Origin: an uncultured Lachnospiraceae bacterium
GTDB lineage: Bacteria > Bacillota > Clostridia > Lachnospirales > Lachnospiraceae
Assembly: GCA_910579935.1 (NCBI GenBank)
Contig: CAJTVQ010000035.1
Coordinates: 1 to 44,779, forward strand
Direction of reading: 5' to 3'
Length of the DNA: 44,779 nt
In this document: positions 15,885 to 24,244 of the stretch, one piece after another
Position numbering within the stretch: the stretch's first letter is position 1
Layout of the letters: every line of letters begins with the position of its first letter
Made by a program: the position numbers and the translations under genes
The notes under the pieces: model-generated
Told to the model about the DNA's origin: nothing
What the model saw: only the letters and a program-made list of their open reading frames with translations
The model's database searches: none

Positions 15885-17852
15885 TTACAAATACACTTCC
15901 CTTATCAGTTCCACTACCTTCTCAGTCAATCTATTCAGGCTGTTTCCACCTGCCATTGCCGATATTTCATTCTTTTCTTCAAAGCACTGTTTTAAAATCA
16001 CCTTAATTGAGGTTTCATCCTGCAATTCCCGTTCTGGCAGTTCTTTCAATATTTTCTCTATTTCAAGCGCTGCATCTGCTATCTGACTGCACCGCTGAAA
16101 AGAGTTTCCTGCATCTTCTGCTACCATTCTGCCGGATTCTTTCTCATATGGATCAAATCCATAAAATGCACCTGCTGCAACAGAACAGATCGCATCATAT
16201 ATTATCTTGGCTCCCAGTTCTCTTTGTATCTGCTGCGGATATATCAGTTTTCCCTTTTCCTCTTTCATTTCCAATTTTTTCTCAGCCACCTGACCCGGAT
16301 TCATGATACGGCTCAGATATGCCATCATCCTGTTTGCAAAATTCTGTCCGGCTACCGACTGCCGCCCGATTCCTGGTATATAGTTTGATATTTCCTCCTG
16401 CGGGATTGGCTTTCCGGAAAGATACATATCATACATTTCCCCTGCGCATAATTTGACAACCGTAATATTCTCGAGGCTTTTGTTCCCCATATGGTGAAGC
16501 ATCTCCATACTCACATATCCATAATCCTTTTCTGCTTCTTCCTGCGGGCAGAAAAACATATTCTGTATATAACGGTATCCCTGCTTTACAATAAAATCAT
16601 CATATGCCAACTGGTACAGATACTGTTTCGTGATGTCTCCCACACCGGGCTGTCCGGTAACTTTCCATTTATCTTTCTTATATTCGAAATCAATATTATA
16701 ATATTTGGCATCATAAATACCAAAACAATAATCCATACGATCATTGCATGGATAAATACATATAAGATCCGGACGCAATGTATCGCTTTGATCATCCACA
16801 GCAACCGGATCATTTCTATGCCAAACCGGCCGGTCTATTAAGTTTCTCAGACTTTCATCCTTTTTATTCTCATATTCCGGCGCAAGCCCTAATGGCAGAC
16901 TGCAGATCTTCTTATCCAGCACACTTCCGAAGTTTACTGCACATACCTTTTCCCATACAAGATTAAAACTGTTTGTTCCGTATAAACTGAAACTCAGATT
17001 CTCCTGTTTTGTCTTTTCATTTGCAACATAAGCATATATTGTTTTTAAAATTATCTGCTTTCTGGTAATATACTGTGTCTGAATTTCCTTTTCCAGCCGG
17101 TACTTTATATGATCCACATCCCCGAAATCATCCAGTTTCGCACTTGTCAGCTCCACCCCTGCAATATCAAACAATTCCAGTACTCCGATATCCTTTAGTT
17201 CTGCCGTACATTGTGACAAAACACATTCATGCAGTCTCCTGATATAATCCATATCATCATCCATCGTATTCCGTGTCTGTAGTTCCGCATAATATGGACG
17301 GTTATTTTGTATCAGGGCAAAGGTTTCGTTTATGGTTTTATCCCATAATATCTCCCCTTCTCCATTTGTTTCAATGATCTCATGCTGATTCGTGTAAACT
17401 CCGTACTGAAAATAATCCTCCAGCAAATGCAGGGACACTGCAAGACGATTAAAAATACGGTTGTCATCTTCACCATTATGCAGATAAATCAGCTGTTCTT
17501 TATCGTTATACTTTTTGATCACTTTCAGAACCTGTTTTAACTGCTGCTGCGGTTCTGCCGTGGAAGATATATACTTGGGGTAACATTTAAAAACATATTC
17601 ATCCACCGCCACAATTCCCACAAAATCAAAAACATACTCAACTTCTGTACTGTTCTCTACCACGTCAGTCAGAATGATATCCTGATCTGACAAATCCTCA
17701 TACTCCGGCTTTGATGCTTTCACTGTTTTTACAACACCATACTTTTTCAGAATACCTGCAAGGCGTCTGGCTTCTTCTGATCCTATCCTGAATTCTTTTG
17801 CGATTTCAAATAATTTGTAATGTTTTCGTTCCCGAAAGAAGCCTTTCGCCAT
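15885..17852 (-). CDS. McrC/LlaJI-type restriction nuclease subunit
   Basis: The product has about 655 residues from the ATG at 17852; an in-frame GTG at 17900 would add 16. The N-terminus contains a winged-helix-like stretch (KHYKLFEIAKEFRIGSEEAR). The middle follows the McrC-type layout, and a PD-(D/E)XK nuclease core is visible as RPDLICIYP followed by FGIYDAKYYNI, with Asp and Asp-Ala-Lys at about residues 362 and 381-383. It closely fits the nuclease half of LlaJI-like systems, in which an McrB-type GTPase and this protein together cut at an asymmetric sequence guarded by C5 methylation. It follows the GTPase gene and is followed by vsr after 17 bases. A strictly modification-dependent McrBC activity would clash with the resident methyltransferase, so the LlaJI mode is favoured. 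Confidence 0.8.
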   Translation of the reverse strand: MAKGFFRERKHYKLFEIAKEFRIGSEEARRLAGILKKYGVVKTVKASKPEYEDLSDQDIILTDVVENSTEVEYVFDFVGIVAVDEYVFKCYPKYISSTAEPQQQLKQVLKVIKKYNDKEQLIYLHNGEDDNRIFNRLAVSLHLLEDYFQYGVYTNQHEIIETNGEGEILWDKTINETFALIQNNRPYYAELQTRNTMDDDMDYIRRLHECVLSQCTAELKDIGVLELFDIAGVELTSAKLDDFGDVDHIKYRLEKEIQTQYITRKQIILKTIYAYVANEKTKQENLSFSLYGTNSFNLVWEKVCAVNFGSVLDKKICSLPLGLAPEYENKKDESLRNLIDRPVWHRNDPVAVDDQSDTLRPDLICIYPCNDRMDYCFGIYDAKYYNIDFEYKKDKWKVTGQPGVGDITKQYLYQLAYDDFIVKQGYRYIQNMFFCPQEEAEKDYGYVSMEMLHHMGNKSLENITVVKLCAGEMYDMYLSGKPIPQEEISNYIPGIGRQSVAGQNFANRMMAYLSRIMNPGQVAEKKLEMKEEKGKLIYPQQIQRELGAKIIYDAICSVAAGAFYGFDPYEKESGRMVAEDAGNSFQRCSQIADAALEIEKILKELPERELQDETSIKVILKQCFEEKNEISAMAGGNSLNRLTEKVVELIREVYL

Positions 17853-17932
17853 ATGAATCCCTGTACCTTTCCCTGCCTGCCAGCCATGAACCGCAAACAC
17901 AAATTTTACTCTTATTCTGTTATGCTAAAATC

Positions 17933-19594
17933 TTACAGATCCGTTATCCCAAACAATCTTTCACACTCTGTTTCAAATGTCCGGCAGATCCCGGAAAACG
18001 TCATTTTCCCTTCATGGCCGGCAAATATATTTTGGGGACGCATTTTGACCACATCTTCAAACAGATACATAAGAACCTTCCCTTCAAATGCTTTCACAAA
18101 TTTATCTTCGTCTTTGCAGGCATTCTCCAGCATACTCTTTGATATAAAAAATGGTCCAAGCAGCTTGTCCTCATTCACTTTACAGGCATCTGAAAGCAGA
18201 ATATTATTAATTTCCATACGAAGATCATTCCATTTTACATACTTCCTATGTTCTCCCATACCAATAGGAATCACATACTTTTCAATTTCAGCCGCTTCGT
18301 CATCCACCCCGATATATTCAAAATCCCATCTACGCTTAAAGGCTGTATCCATCGGAAATACGCCCTGATCCGCACTGTTCATTGAAGCCCATATAAACAT
18401 ATTGTCAGGAATTTTTATTTCAGCAACATCCTTTTCATCACATTGCAGTTCTTCCATAAGATATTTTTTCATATCTTCTGTTGCATGAATGGAATATTCA
18501 CTCACATTATTTTCATCCCTGTCCAACAGCTGAAATACTTCACCGAAAACTGCCGCCACATTTGCCCTGTTTATTTCTTCGATCAGCAGTAAAAACGGTT
18601 GAATATTATTTTTGTCTTTACTATTTTTCAATACTTTCACGTATATACGCATAAACGGTCCCGGTACATACTCATATTTCATGATCTCTTTCCCATCTTC
18701 GTCTTTGTACGATACCGGTTTATATGTACCAACAAAATTTGCATAAGAATAATTGGGATGAAACGTAACCCGCTCATAATTTAAATCATTCTGCCCTATT
18801 AAAATATCTTTCTCTTTATTCAGGGTATAACTCTTGCCGGTACCGGGTGCACCAAAAATGATCCGATTGCAGGGAAACTGACTCCTATATCCCGTATAAA
18901 AATTAATTTTACCTGCCAAATGTCCTTTTTCCTCCTGCTGTACAGGAAGTGAACAATCGATACCAAAAAATCTGCAGAAATTTTCAAATGAAAATCTATC
19001 AAAAAACTCACTTCTGCTTCCTGCATTACCAATTGGCATATGCAATTCAATGTAACTAAGTTCTTTTTCCGCCCCTTCTACATTATTATTTTCAATATAC
19101 AGAATTTCTTCACCGCTCACGTTTTTCACTTTAATTGGTTCGGCATAGTTCTTTATGGCATTTAATAAAATATCATCGCTCTTTCCACCAATCCATTTAT
19201 TAAAAAAGTCATAAAAATTCACTTCATGATTCGGAGATGCTAAAATTTCTTTTACCATCTCACAATAAATGATAAATGGCTCATCCTCTCCTTTCACATA
19301 CGGATTAGGTGCATAATAAGTCTTGATCCAAAACTCAAGATAACGTTTCAAATTCTCATCATCAAAAGTAAACAGGTAATTTTGGATTCTGAAACGATTG
19401 TCTCCCCTATCCTCCAAACCAAATTGACATGCCTGCTGATAGGACGTTCTTTTATATCCCCGAGATACTTGTTCAATTTCATTTGAAGCTTCGCTCCACT
19501 CCATTGTTCTTGCTGCATCAGGATATACATCCAATAACGCTTTCAAATTATCTAATGTAAAATTTCTAAATCTCGCAAACGGTGAAAATGACAT
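17933..19594 (-). CDS. McrB-like AAA+ GTPase (LlaJI R1-type restriction subunit)
   Basis: The protein has 553 residues. The N-terminal 240 are probably the DNA-recognition part and do not match a domain I can name. From residue 243 there is an AAA+ domain of the McrB clade: Walker A GAPGTGKS (248-255), HPNYSYANFVGTYKPV, Walker B LLLIEEINRANVAAVFGEVF (335 onward), and the McrB-specific MNSADQG (405-411) followed by DTAFKRRWDF. McrB-type motors hydrolyse GTP and translocate DNA to activate the McrC nuclease, encoded immediately downstream. The start is one base past the methyltransferase stop, with AAAGG upstream, so translation is coupled. Confidence 0.88.
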   Translation of the reverse strand: MSFSPFARFRNFTLDNLKALLDVYPDAARTMEWSEASNEIEQVSRGYKRTSYQQACQFGLEDRGDNRFRIQNYLFTFDDENLKRYLEFWIKTYYAPNPYVKGEDEPFIIYCEMVKEILASPNHEVNFYDFFNKWIGGKSDDILLNAIKNYAEPIKVKNVSGEEILYIENNNVEGAEKELSYIELHMPIGNAGSRSEFFDRFSFENFCRFFGIDCSLPVQQEEKGHLAGKINFYTGYRSQFPCNRIIFGAPGTGKSYTLNKEKDILIGQNDLNYERVTFHPNYSYANFVGTYKPVSYKDEDGKEIMKYEYVPGPFMRIYVKVLKNSKDKNNIQPFLLLIEEINRANVAAVFGEVFQLLDRDENNVSEYSIHATEDMKKYLMEELQCDEKDVAEIKIPDNMFIWASMNSADQGVFPMDTAFKRRWDFEYIGVDDEAAEIEKYVIPIGMGEHRKYVKWNDLRMEINNILLSDACKVNEDKLLGPFFISKSMLENACKDEDKFVKAFEGKVLMYLFEDVVKMRPQNIFAGHEGKMTFSGICRTFETECERLFGITDL

Positions 19595-19595
19595 C

Positions 19596-21455
19596 TTAAC
19601 TTACCTTTACTTTCTTCGTATTTTCATCTTCCTTTTCAAACATTTTCAAACCTTCTATCTCTTCCTCCGAAAACGCCAGTTGCGGGTAACTTTTCAGAAC
19701 TGACTTCATAATATTAATAAGCACATCCACTACAATGGAATTTCCTGCCTGCTGATATGCCGCCGTATCCGATACAACAATCTTAAAACTGTCACAGAAT
19801 CCCATCAGCCGCAGACACTCTCTCGGAGTCAGTTTTCTTAAGCGTCCGTCTGTCGTAACATAATTATCCACACCTGCTCTGTGCATCTTATGCATAGTCG
19901 TCAGGAGCGGACGTGCGACCTCTAAATCCGTCTTGGGTTTTGAATAGAAATTTTTAGTTCCTGTGGCCAAAACGTATTTTCTTACTTTTTCAGATAAAAA
20001 GTATTTTTCCAAATCTTCCATGGTTTTTTCTTTGTCTGTATTCTCTTCCTCAAACACAAAATCACCATGCCAGTTAAACTGTTGGTTTTTCTTTTGGCAT
20101 AACTGCACTTCTCCATCAATCTGCGTAAATCTTTTTGTCAGGTTTTTTTCATTGGTAACAAAATCAACTCCTTTTTCAGGCAGATAATACCGCCCTGAAA
20201 CATGATCCAAAAGAAAGTCCTGCATTTTCTTTTTTAACTCAAAGGGCTCAGGAAATTCAAATTCCCGTTCCAGCATCAAATCATTTCTAAATCCAACCAC
20301 AAATACTCTCTCCCTGTTTTGGGGAATGCCGAAATCTTTTGCATTAAGTACCATGTGCTTCCATGTATAATTCAATTCCGTAAATACCCGTGATACCGTT
20401 TCCCATGTCTTCCCGTTATCATTACTAAGCAGTGCCTTTACATTTTCATATATGAATACCTTAGGTTTTATTTCAGCTACCAGCCTTGCATATTCATAAA
20501 ACAAAGTCCCCCTGGTATCTTCCAGCCCCCGCTGCTTCCCAACCAGACTGAATGACTGGCACGGGCTTCCTCCAACAAATAAATCTACTTTTCCTTCATA
20601 CTGCTTACCGTCTATAAACGACACATTCCAATGAAAATTATCCTGGCTGATTCCGTAATTTGCCATATAACTTGCTTTCACCTTATTTTGCAGCTCTTTT
20701 CCGTGATACAGTTCATCCACATATTTTTTCTTTTCAGAATAATCATCCATTTGGGCTAATTCCCTCAGTATATGTAAAGAGTTGATCTTCTCATGAAGCA
20801 TTCCGGTACGCTCACTGATATCCCGCACATTTTTAATGATTTTCTTTCCTCTGTTTTCTTCCAATATACTATATGCCTTTTTTAAATCTCCGGAAACCTC
20901 CGACCAGACAATACCATCTGTACTTTTATACGATATGTCTTCTTTATCCAATTCATTCAGCGGGTTATCTTTCTTATAATCATTCGTAATCTCCAAAATA
21001 TACTTAAATATCTCTAATATTTCTGCTTTTCTTTCCGTTTTTCCTCTCAGTCTGATAGAAAATTCCTTATACTCCTTTATTTTTGACTTCTTTAGTTCTT
21101 TCATCCCCATAATTTTATCAATAATGTTCAAAATTAACTCTTTGGCATTCTTTTCTTTTACTTCATCAATGCTGTCCAATACTTTTTTGTATTCATCCTG
21201 TGTCGCTTCCAGCATTGTATCTAACTGGGTTTTATATTCATCTTCCTCACCGGATTGAATCTCAATATGCCTGATCAAATTTCCCAGCGCCGTCAATTCT
21301 TCATGTATACCGGCTAAATCAAGGTCGATTTTTTTTGACAGAATATCAACATCTCCATTATCACAGGCAAAGACAATCTCATGATCCAATTCCATCCTGT
21401 CAAGCGCATGTTCAATTGCACCTATTCCGCTAAATACCGTTGCTAATCTGATCAT
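19596..21455 (-). CDS. DNA (cytosine-5) methyltransferase with a large helical insertion
   Basis: The protein has 619 residues, much longer than the usual 320-450. Motif I is VFSGIGAIEHAL at residues 7-18 and a motif II-like IVFACDNGD ends at 35. A charged, mostly helical stretch then runs to about 250 before the fold resumes with VKASYMANYG, motif IV GGSPCQSFSLVGKQRG (catalytic Cys at about 299), motif VI IYENVKALLS, motif VIII FGIPQNRERVFVVGF, and motifs IX-X at the end (LRKLTPRECLRLMGF, YQQAGNSIVVDVL). It should methylate cytosine C5 in a sequence that protects against the co-encoded endonucleases. The target is unknown. The ATG overlaps the stop of the HNH gene and follows GGAGG, so the two are translationally coupled. 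Confidence 0.93.
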   Translation of the reverse strand: MIRLATVFSGIGAIEHALDRMELDHEIVFACDNGDVDILSKKIDLDLAGIHEELTALGNLIRHIEIQSGEEDEYKTQLDTMLEATQDEYKKVLDSIDEVKEKNAKELILNIIDKIMGMKELKKSKIKEYKEFSIRLRGKTERKAEILEIFKYILEITNDYKKDNPLNELDKEDISYKSTDGIVWSEVSGDLKKAYSILEENRGKKIIKNVRDISERTGMLHEKINSLHILRELAQMDDYSEKKKYVDELYHGKELQNKVKASYMANYGISQDNFHWNVSFIDGKQYEGKVDLFVGGSPCQSFSLVGKQRGLEDTRGTLFYEYARLVAEIKPKVFIYENVKALLSNDNGKTWETVSRVFTELNYTWKHMVLNAKDFGIPQNRERVFVVGFRNDLMLEREFEFPEPFELKKKMQDFLLDHVSGRYYLPEKGVDFVTNEKNLTKRFTQIDGEVQLCQKKNQQFNWHGDFVFEEENTDKEKTMEDLEKYFLSEKVRKYVLATGTKNFYSKPKTDLEVARPLLTTMHKMHRAGVDNYVTTDGRLRKLTPRECLRLMGFCDSFKIVVSDTAAYQQAGNSIVVDVLINIMKSVLKSYPQLAFSEEEIEGLKMFEKEDENTKKVKVS

Positions 21456-22457
21456 TTATAAATCCTCCAGTTTCTTTAATACATGTGTCCTGTGATACGC
21501 CAGATATATTCTTCTTTTTTCATCAATGACCGGCAGTTTTTCAATTATTTTTCCCTCATCCAACCCAAGCCGTTCACAATTATATTTCGACAGCCATGGC
21601 GACACGATCAATCTTTTATCATCTGTAAAAGAAATATATCCTCTGTCAAATAATTTATCATATGTCGGTGTAAATACGAATCCGTTTTTGGGATCTTTCT
21701 TTTCTCTATTTGCAGATTTTTTCCACGGTTTTATATGGGAAGCAATCAGCAGATGTTCATCATCAACCATTGTAAAAGGACATACGCTTGTTTCTTCCAA
21801 CAATTTTCTTCTGTAGGTCCCCTGCCCTATCCTTGCCTGAATAACCGCTTCTTTTTCCGCCGGTTTTAACTTACTTTTCTCAAGCTTTTCAAGAATTGTT
21901 TTTATCTCTTCTTCCGAATTTTCCTCTTCCGCCACACCAAAAGTAACCTTAAAGTAATAGCTGATTTTTCCTTCCCGGGATAATTTTAAAATTGACAACC
22001 GGGATACTCTTGGCAAGGCAATATTGCCAATTAAATTCCAGTTGGGATCTGTCTTTTTCCCACTATCCTGATTAATATAGATACCCGCATGTGTTACATC
22101 CGATTTTTTCACTTTAAACATCAGAATATTATTTTTTTTACGAAGCGTTTCCATTAACCTGTCATATTCCTTTGGCATATTCTTCCTGTCTTTATATTCG
22201 TACGTTGGATTTTTATATTCACTCTTTGACTTTATTAGATATTCAATCAGGTTCTGCGTCCATACAAATCCTCTGATCTCCGATTCGAAATTATCGAAAA
22301 AACTTATACGTTCTTCAACATTTCCTGATAAATATATCTTTCTTTCACCGTTACCTTTTCCTATCTTATGTTTACTTTTTACCGCACTATCGGCAATGGT
22401 GATATTACATAATACATCTTTTATCTCATAAACAGTATTCTCAATTGTAATTTCCAT
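21456..22457 (-). CDS. HNH endonuclease (probable type II restriction enzyme)
   Basis: The product has 333 residues from the ATG at 22457, which follows TTGGAGG at five bases; longer versions would start at TTG and are less likely. The first 190 residues have no domain I recognise and could provide DNA recognition. The last 120 form an HNH_2-type nuclease: ARIGQGTYRRKLLEETSVCP, then LIASHIKPWKKS, NGFVFTPTYDKLFDRGYISF and LIVSPWL. This is the layout of many type II HNH restriction enzymes and related defence nucleases. It is the first gene of the defence operon and directly precedes the methyltransferase. It may be the cognate restriction enzyme, with the McrBC-like pair as a second restriction arm. 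Confidence 0.82.
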   Translation of the reverse strand: MEITIENTVYEIKDVLCNITIADSAVKSKHKIGKGNGERKIYLSGNVEERISFFDNFESEIRGFVWTQNLIEYLIKSKSEYKNPTYEYKDRKNMPKEYDRLMETLRKKNNILMFKVKKSDVTHAGIYINQDSGKKTDPNWNLIGNIALPRVSRLSILKLSREGKISYYFKVTFGVAEEENSEEEIKTILEKLEKSKLKPAEKEAVIQARIGQGTYRRKLLEETSVCPFTMVDDEHLLIASHIKPWKKSANREKKDPKNGFVFTPTYDKLFDRGYISFTDDKRLIVSPWLSKYNCERLGLDEGKIIEKLPVIDEKRRIYLAYHRTHVLKKLEDL

Positions 22458-22680
22458 AAACACCTCCAAGTATCTTTACAATTTATGATCGTTTTTCCCG
22501 TACTTAAGATCAATTTTGTACTTTTAATTCAATTGTCACTGCATTTTGGCAAATTTCAGCATTGCCTACCCTCTGTTTCCACAAATCGTATGTTAAACTT
22601 AATTATCCCATTATAAGCTACAACACGTAAAATCTCAACTTATATTTAGGTCTTATATATGATTTCACAATATTTAATAT

Positions 22681-22730
22681 GCGTTTAAAACAGGCTTTGT
22701 TATCGGCAGCATCGCCAATAACAAAGCCTG
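22681..22730 (-). terminator. intrinsic terminator of the aspS-gatCAB operon; rest of the gap empty
   Basis: Read on the minus strand downstream of gatB, CAGGCTTTGTTAT (22730-22718) pairs perfectly with ATAACAAAGCCTG (22703-22691), with an inner GGC/GCC, and is followed by TTTTAAA. The remainder of the 350-base gap (22458-22807) is AT-rich and presumably holds the promoter of the HNH operon, but I see no well-spaced promoter pair and no gene in it. Confidence 0.75.
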
Positions 22731-22807
22731 TCCCGTCATTTATGAAAAATACATGATCCCGCTTATCCTGCCCTGCATGTATTTTAATATCCGCATGCAG
22801 GATACTT

Positions 22808-24238
22808 TTATAAAAGCTCCTTCAACAACCGGTTCACCATCCCCGGATCCGCCTTCCCTTTCATCGCCTTCATCGTCTGTCCCACCAGAAAACCGATGGC
22901 TTTTTCTTTTCCGTTATGGTAATCCTCCACCGACTTGGGATTCGCGGCGATCACTTCTTCCACTGCCTTGCGCAGCGCTCCCTCGTCCTTTACCGTCTTT
23001 AATCCCTTTTCCTCCACATACTTCTCAGGGTCGGTATCGTTCTCGAACATGACCTCGAAAACTTCTTTCGCCACCGTGCTGTTAATCGCCTTTTCATCAG
23101 TCAGCTTTATCAGTCCGGCGAGGTGTTCCGGCGAGAAACGGATTTCTTCCGGATCCATTTCCTTTTCCTTTAACAGACGCAGCGTTTCCACCATCAGCCA
23201 GTTGGATACCTTCTTTGGCTGTCCGCACAGTTTCACGGTTTCTTCGAATAAATCCGCCATGCGTTTCGTGCCGGTGATGATTTCAATATCGTAATCGGGA
23301 ATGTCATACTCCTTTTTATAACGCGCCATTTTCTCCGGGCGGAATTCCGGCTGCGCCGCTTTGATCTCCGCCAGCCATTCGTCGCTTACGACCACCGGAA
23401 CCAGATCAGGATCCGGAAAATAACGGTAGTCCTGCGCGTCCTCTTTGCTCCTCATGGGGTAGGACTCCCCTTTGCCGTCATCCCAGCGCCTCGTCTCCTG
23501 CACCACCTTCTGTCCCGACTCTATCAGTTCAATCTGCCGCTCCCGCTCGCCTTCGACCGCATTGGCGATGGCGCGGAAGGAATTTAAGTTCTTCATTTCC
23601 GTCCTTGTCCCGAATTCTGCCGCTCCTGCTTCCCTGACGGAAAGATTTACATCCGCCCTCATGGAACCTTCCTGAAGTTTGCAGTCGGAAGCCCCCAGAT
23701 ACTGTATCATCATCCGCAGTTTTTCCAAATAGGCGATCACTTCCTCCGCACTCCTCATATCCGGTTCGGACACGATTTCGATCAACGGCACACCAGAACG
23801 GTTGTAGTCCACCAAAGAACAATCCTCCCATTCGTCGTGAATCAGCTTGCCCGCATCCTCCTCCATATGGATTTCATGGATGCCCACCTGCTTCTTTCCC
23901 GCCTCCGTTTCGATTTCCACGCTGCCGTTTCTGCATATGGGCAGATATAACTGGGAAATCTGGTAGTTCTGCGGGTTATCGGGATAAAAATAATTTTTCC
24001 GGTCAAATTTGCAATACTGTGTGATCGTGCAATTGGCAGCAAGTCCTACCGCTATGGCATATTCCAGTACTTTTTTATTTAAAACCGGCAGAGTGCCCGG
24101 CATACCCGTGCAGACCGGACAGGTATGGGTATTGGGCGCGCCGCCGAAGGCCGTGGAACAGCCGCAGAATATTTTCGTTTTCGTCGCCAGCTCTACATGA
24201 ACTTCCAGTCCGATGACTGTTTCATATTGTTTTGCCAT
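22808..24238 (-). CDS. gatB: Asp-tRNA(Asn)/Glu-tRNA(Gln) amidotransferase subunit B
   Basis: The protein is 476 residues, the normal GatB length. It opens YETVIGLEVHVELATKTKIF and continues with the zinc-site cysteines (CGCSTAFG and HTCPVCTGMPGTLP), RKNYFYPDNPQNYQISQLYL, GIHEIHMEEDAGKL, NRSGVPLIEIVSEPD and the C-terminal YqeY-like tail ending GMVNRLLKELL. GatB is the kinase subunit: it activates the misacylated Asp or Glu on tRNA with ATP before GatA-derived ammonia amidates it. The start ATG has AAAGGA close upstream, and a GAGGT contributed by a dispersed repeat sits just before that. It is the last gene of the operon and is followed by a strong terminator. Confidence 0.97.
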   Translation of the reverse strand: MAKQYETVIGLEVHVELATKTKIFCGCSTAFGGAPNTHTCPVCTGMPGTLPVLNKKVLEYAIAVGLAANCTITQYCKFDRKNYFYPDNPQNYQISQLYLPICRNGSVEIETEAGKKQVGIHEIHMEEDAGKLIHDEWEDCSLVDYNRSGVPLIEIVSEPDMRSAEEVIAYLEKLRMMIQYLGASDCKLQEGSMRADVNLSVREAGAAEFGTRTEMKNLNSFRAIANAVEGERERQIELIESGQKVVQETRRWDDGKGESYPMRSKEDAQDYRYFPDPDLVPVVVSDEWLAEIKAAQPEFRPEKMARYKKEYDIPDYDIEIITGTKRMADLFEETVKLCGQPKKVSNWLMVETLRLLKEKEMDPEEIRFSPEHLAGLIKLTDEKAINSTVAKEVFEVMFENDTDPEKYVEEKGLKTVKDEGALRKAVEEVIAANPKSVEDYHNGKEKAIGFLVGQTMKAMKGKADPGMVNRLLKELL

Positions 24239-24244
24239 ATTCCT

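Noticed and set aside
22485..22690. Search for a promoter or control-protein gene upstream of the HNH nuclease
   Set aside because: AT-rich with several TTGA/TATA-like words but no correctly spaced pair that I trust; no open frame with a ribosome binding site.
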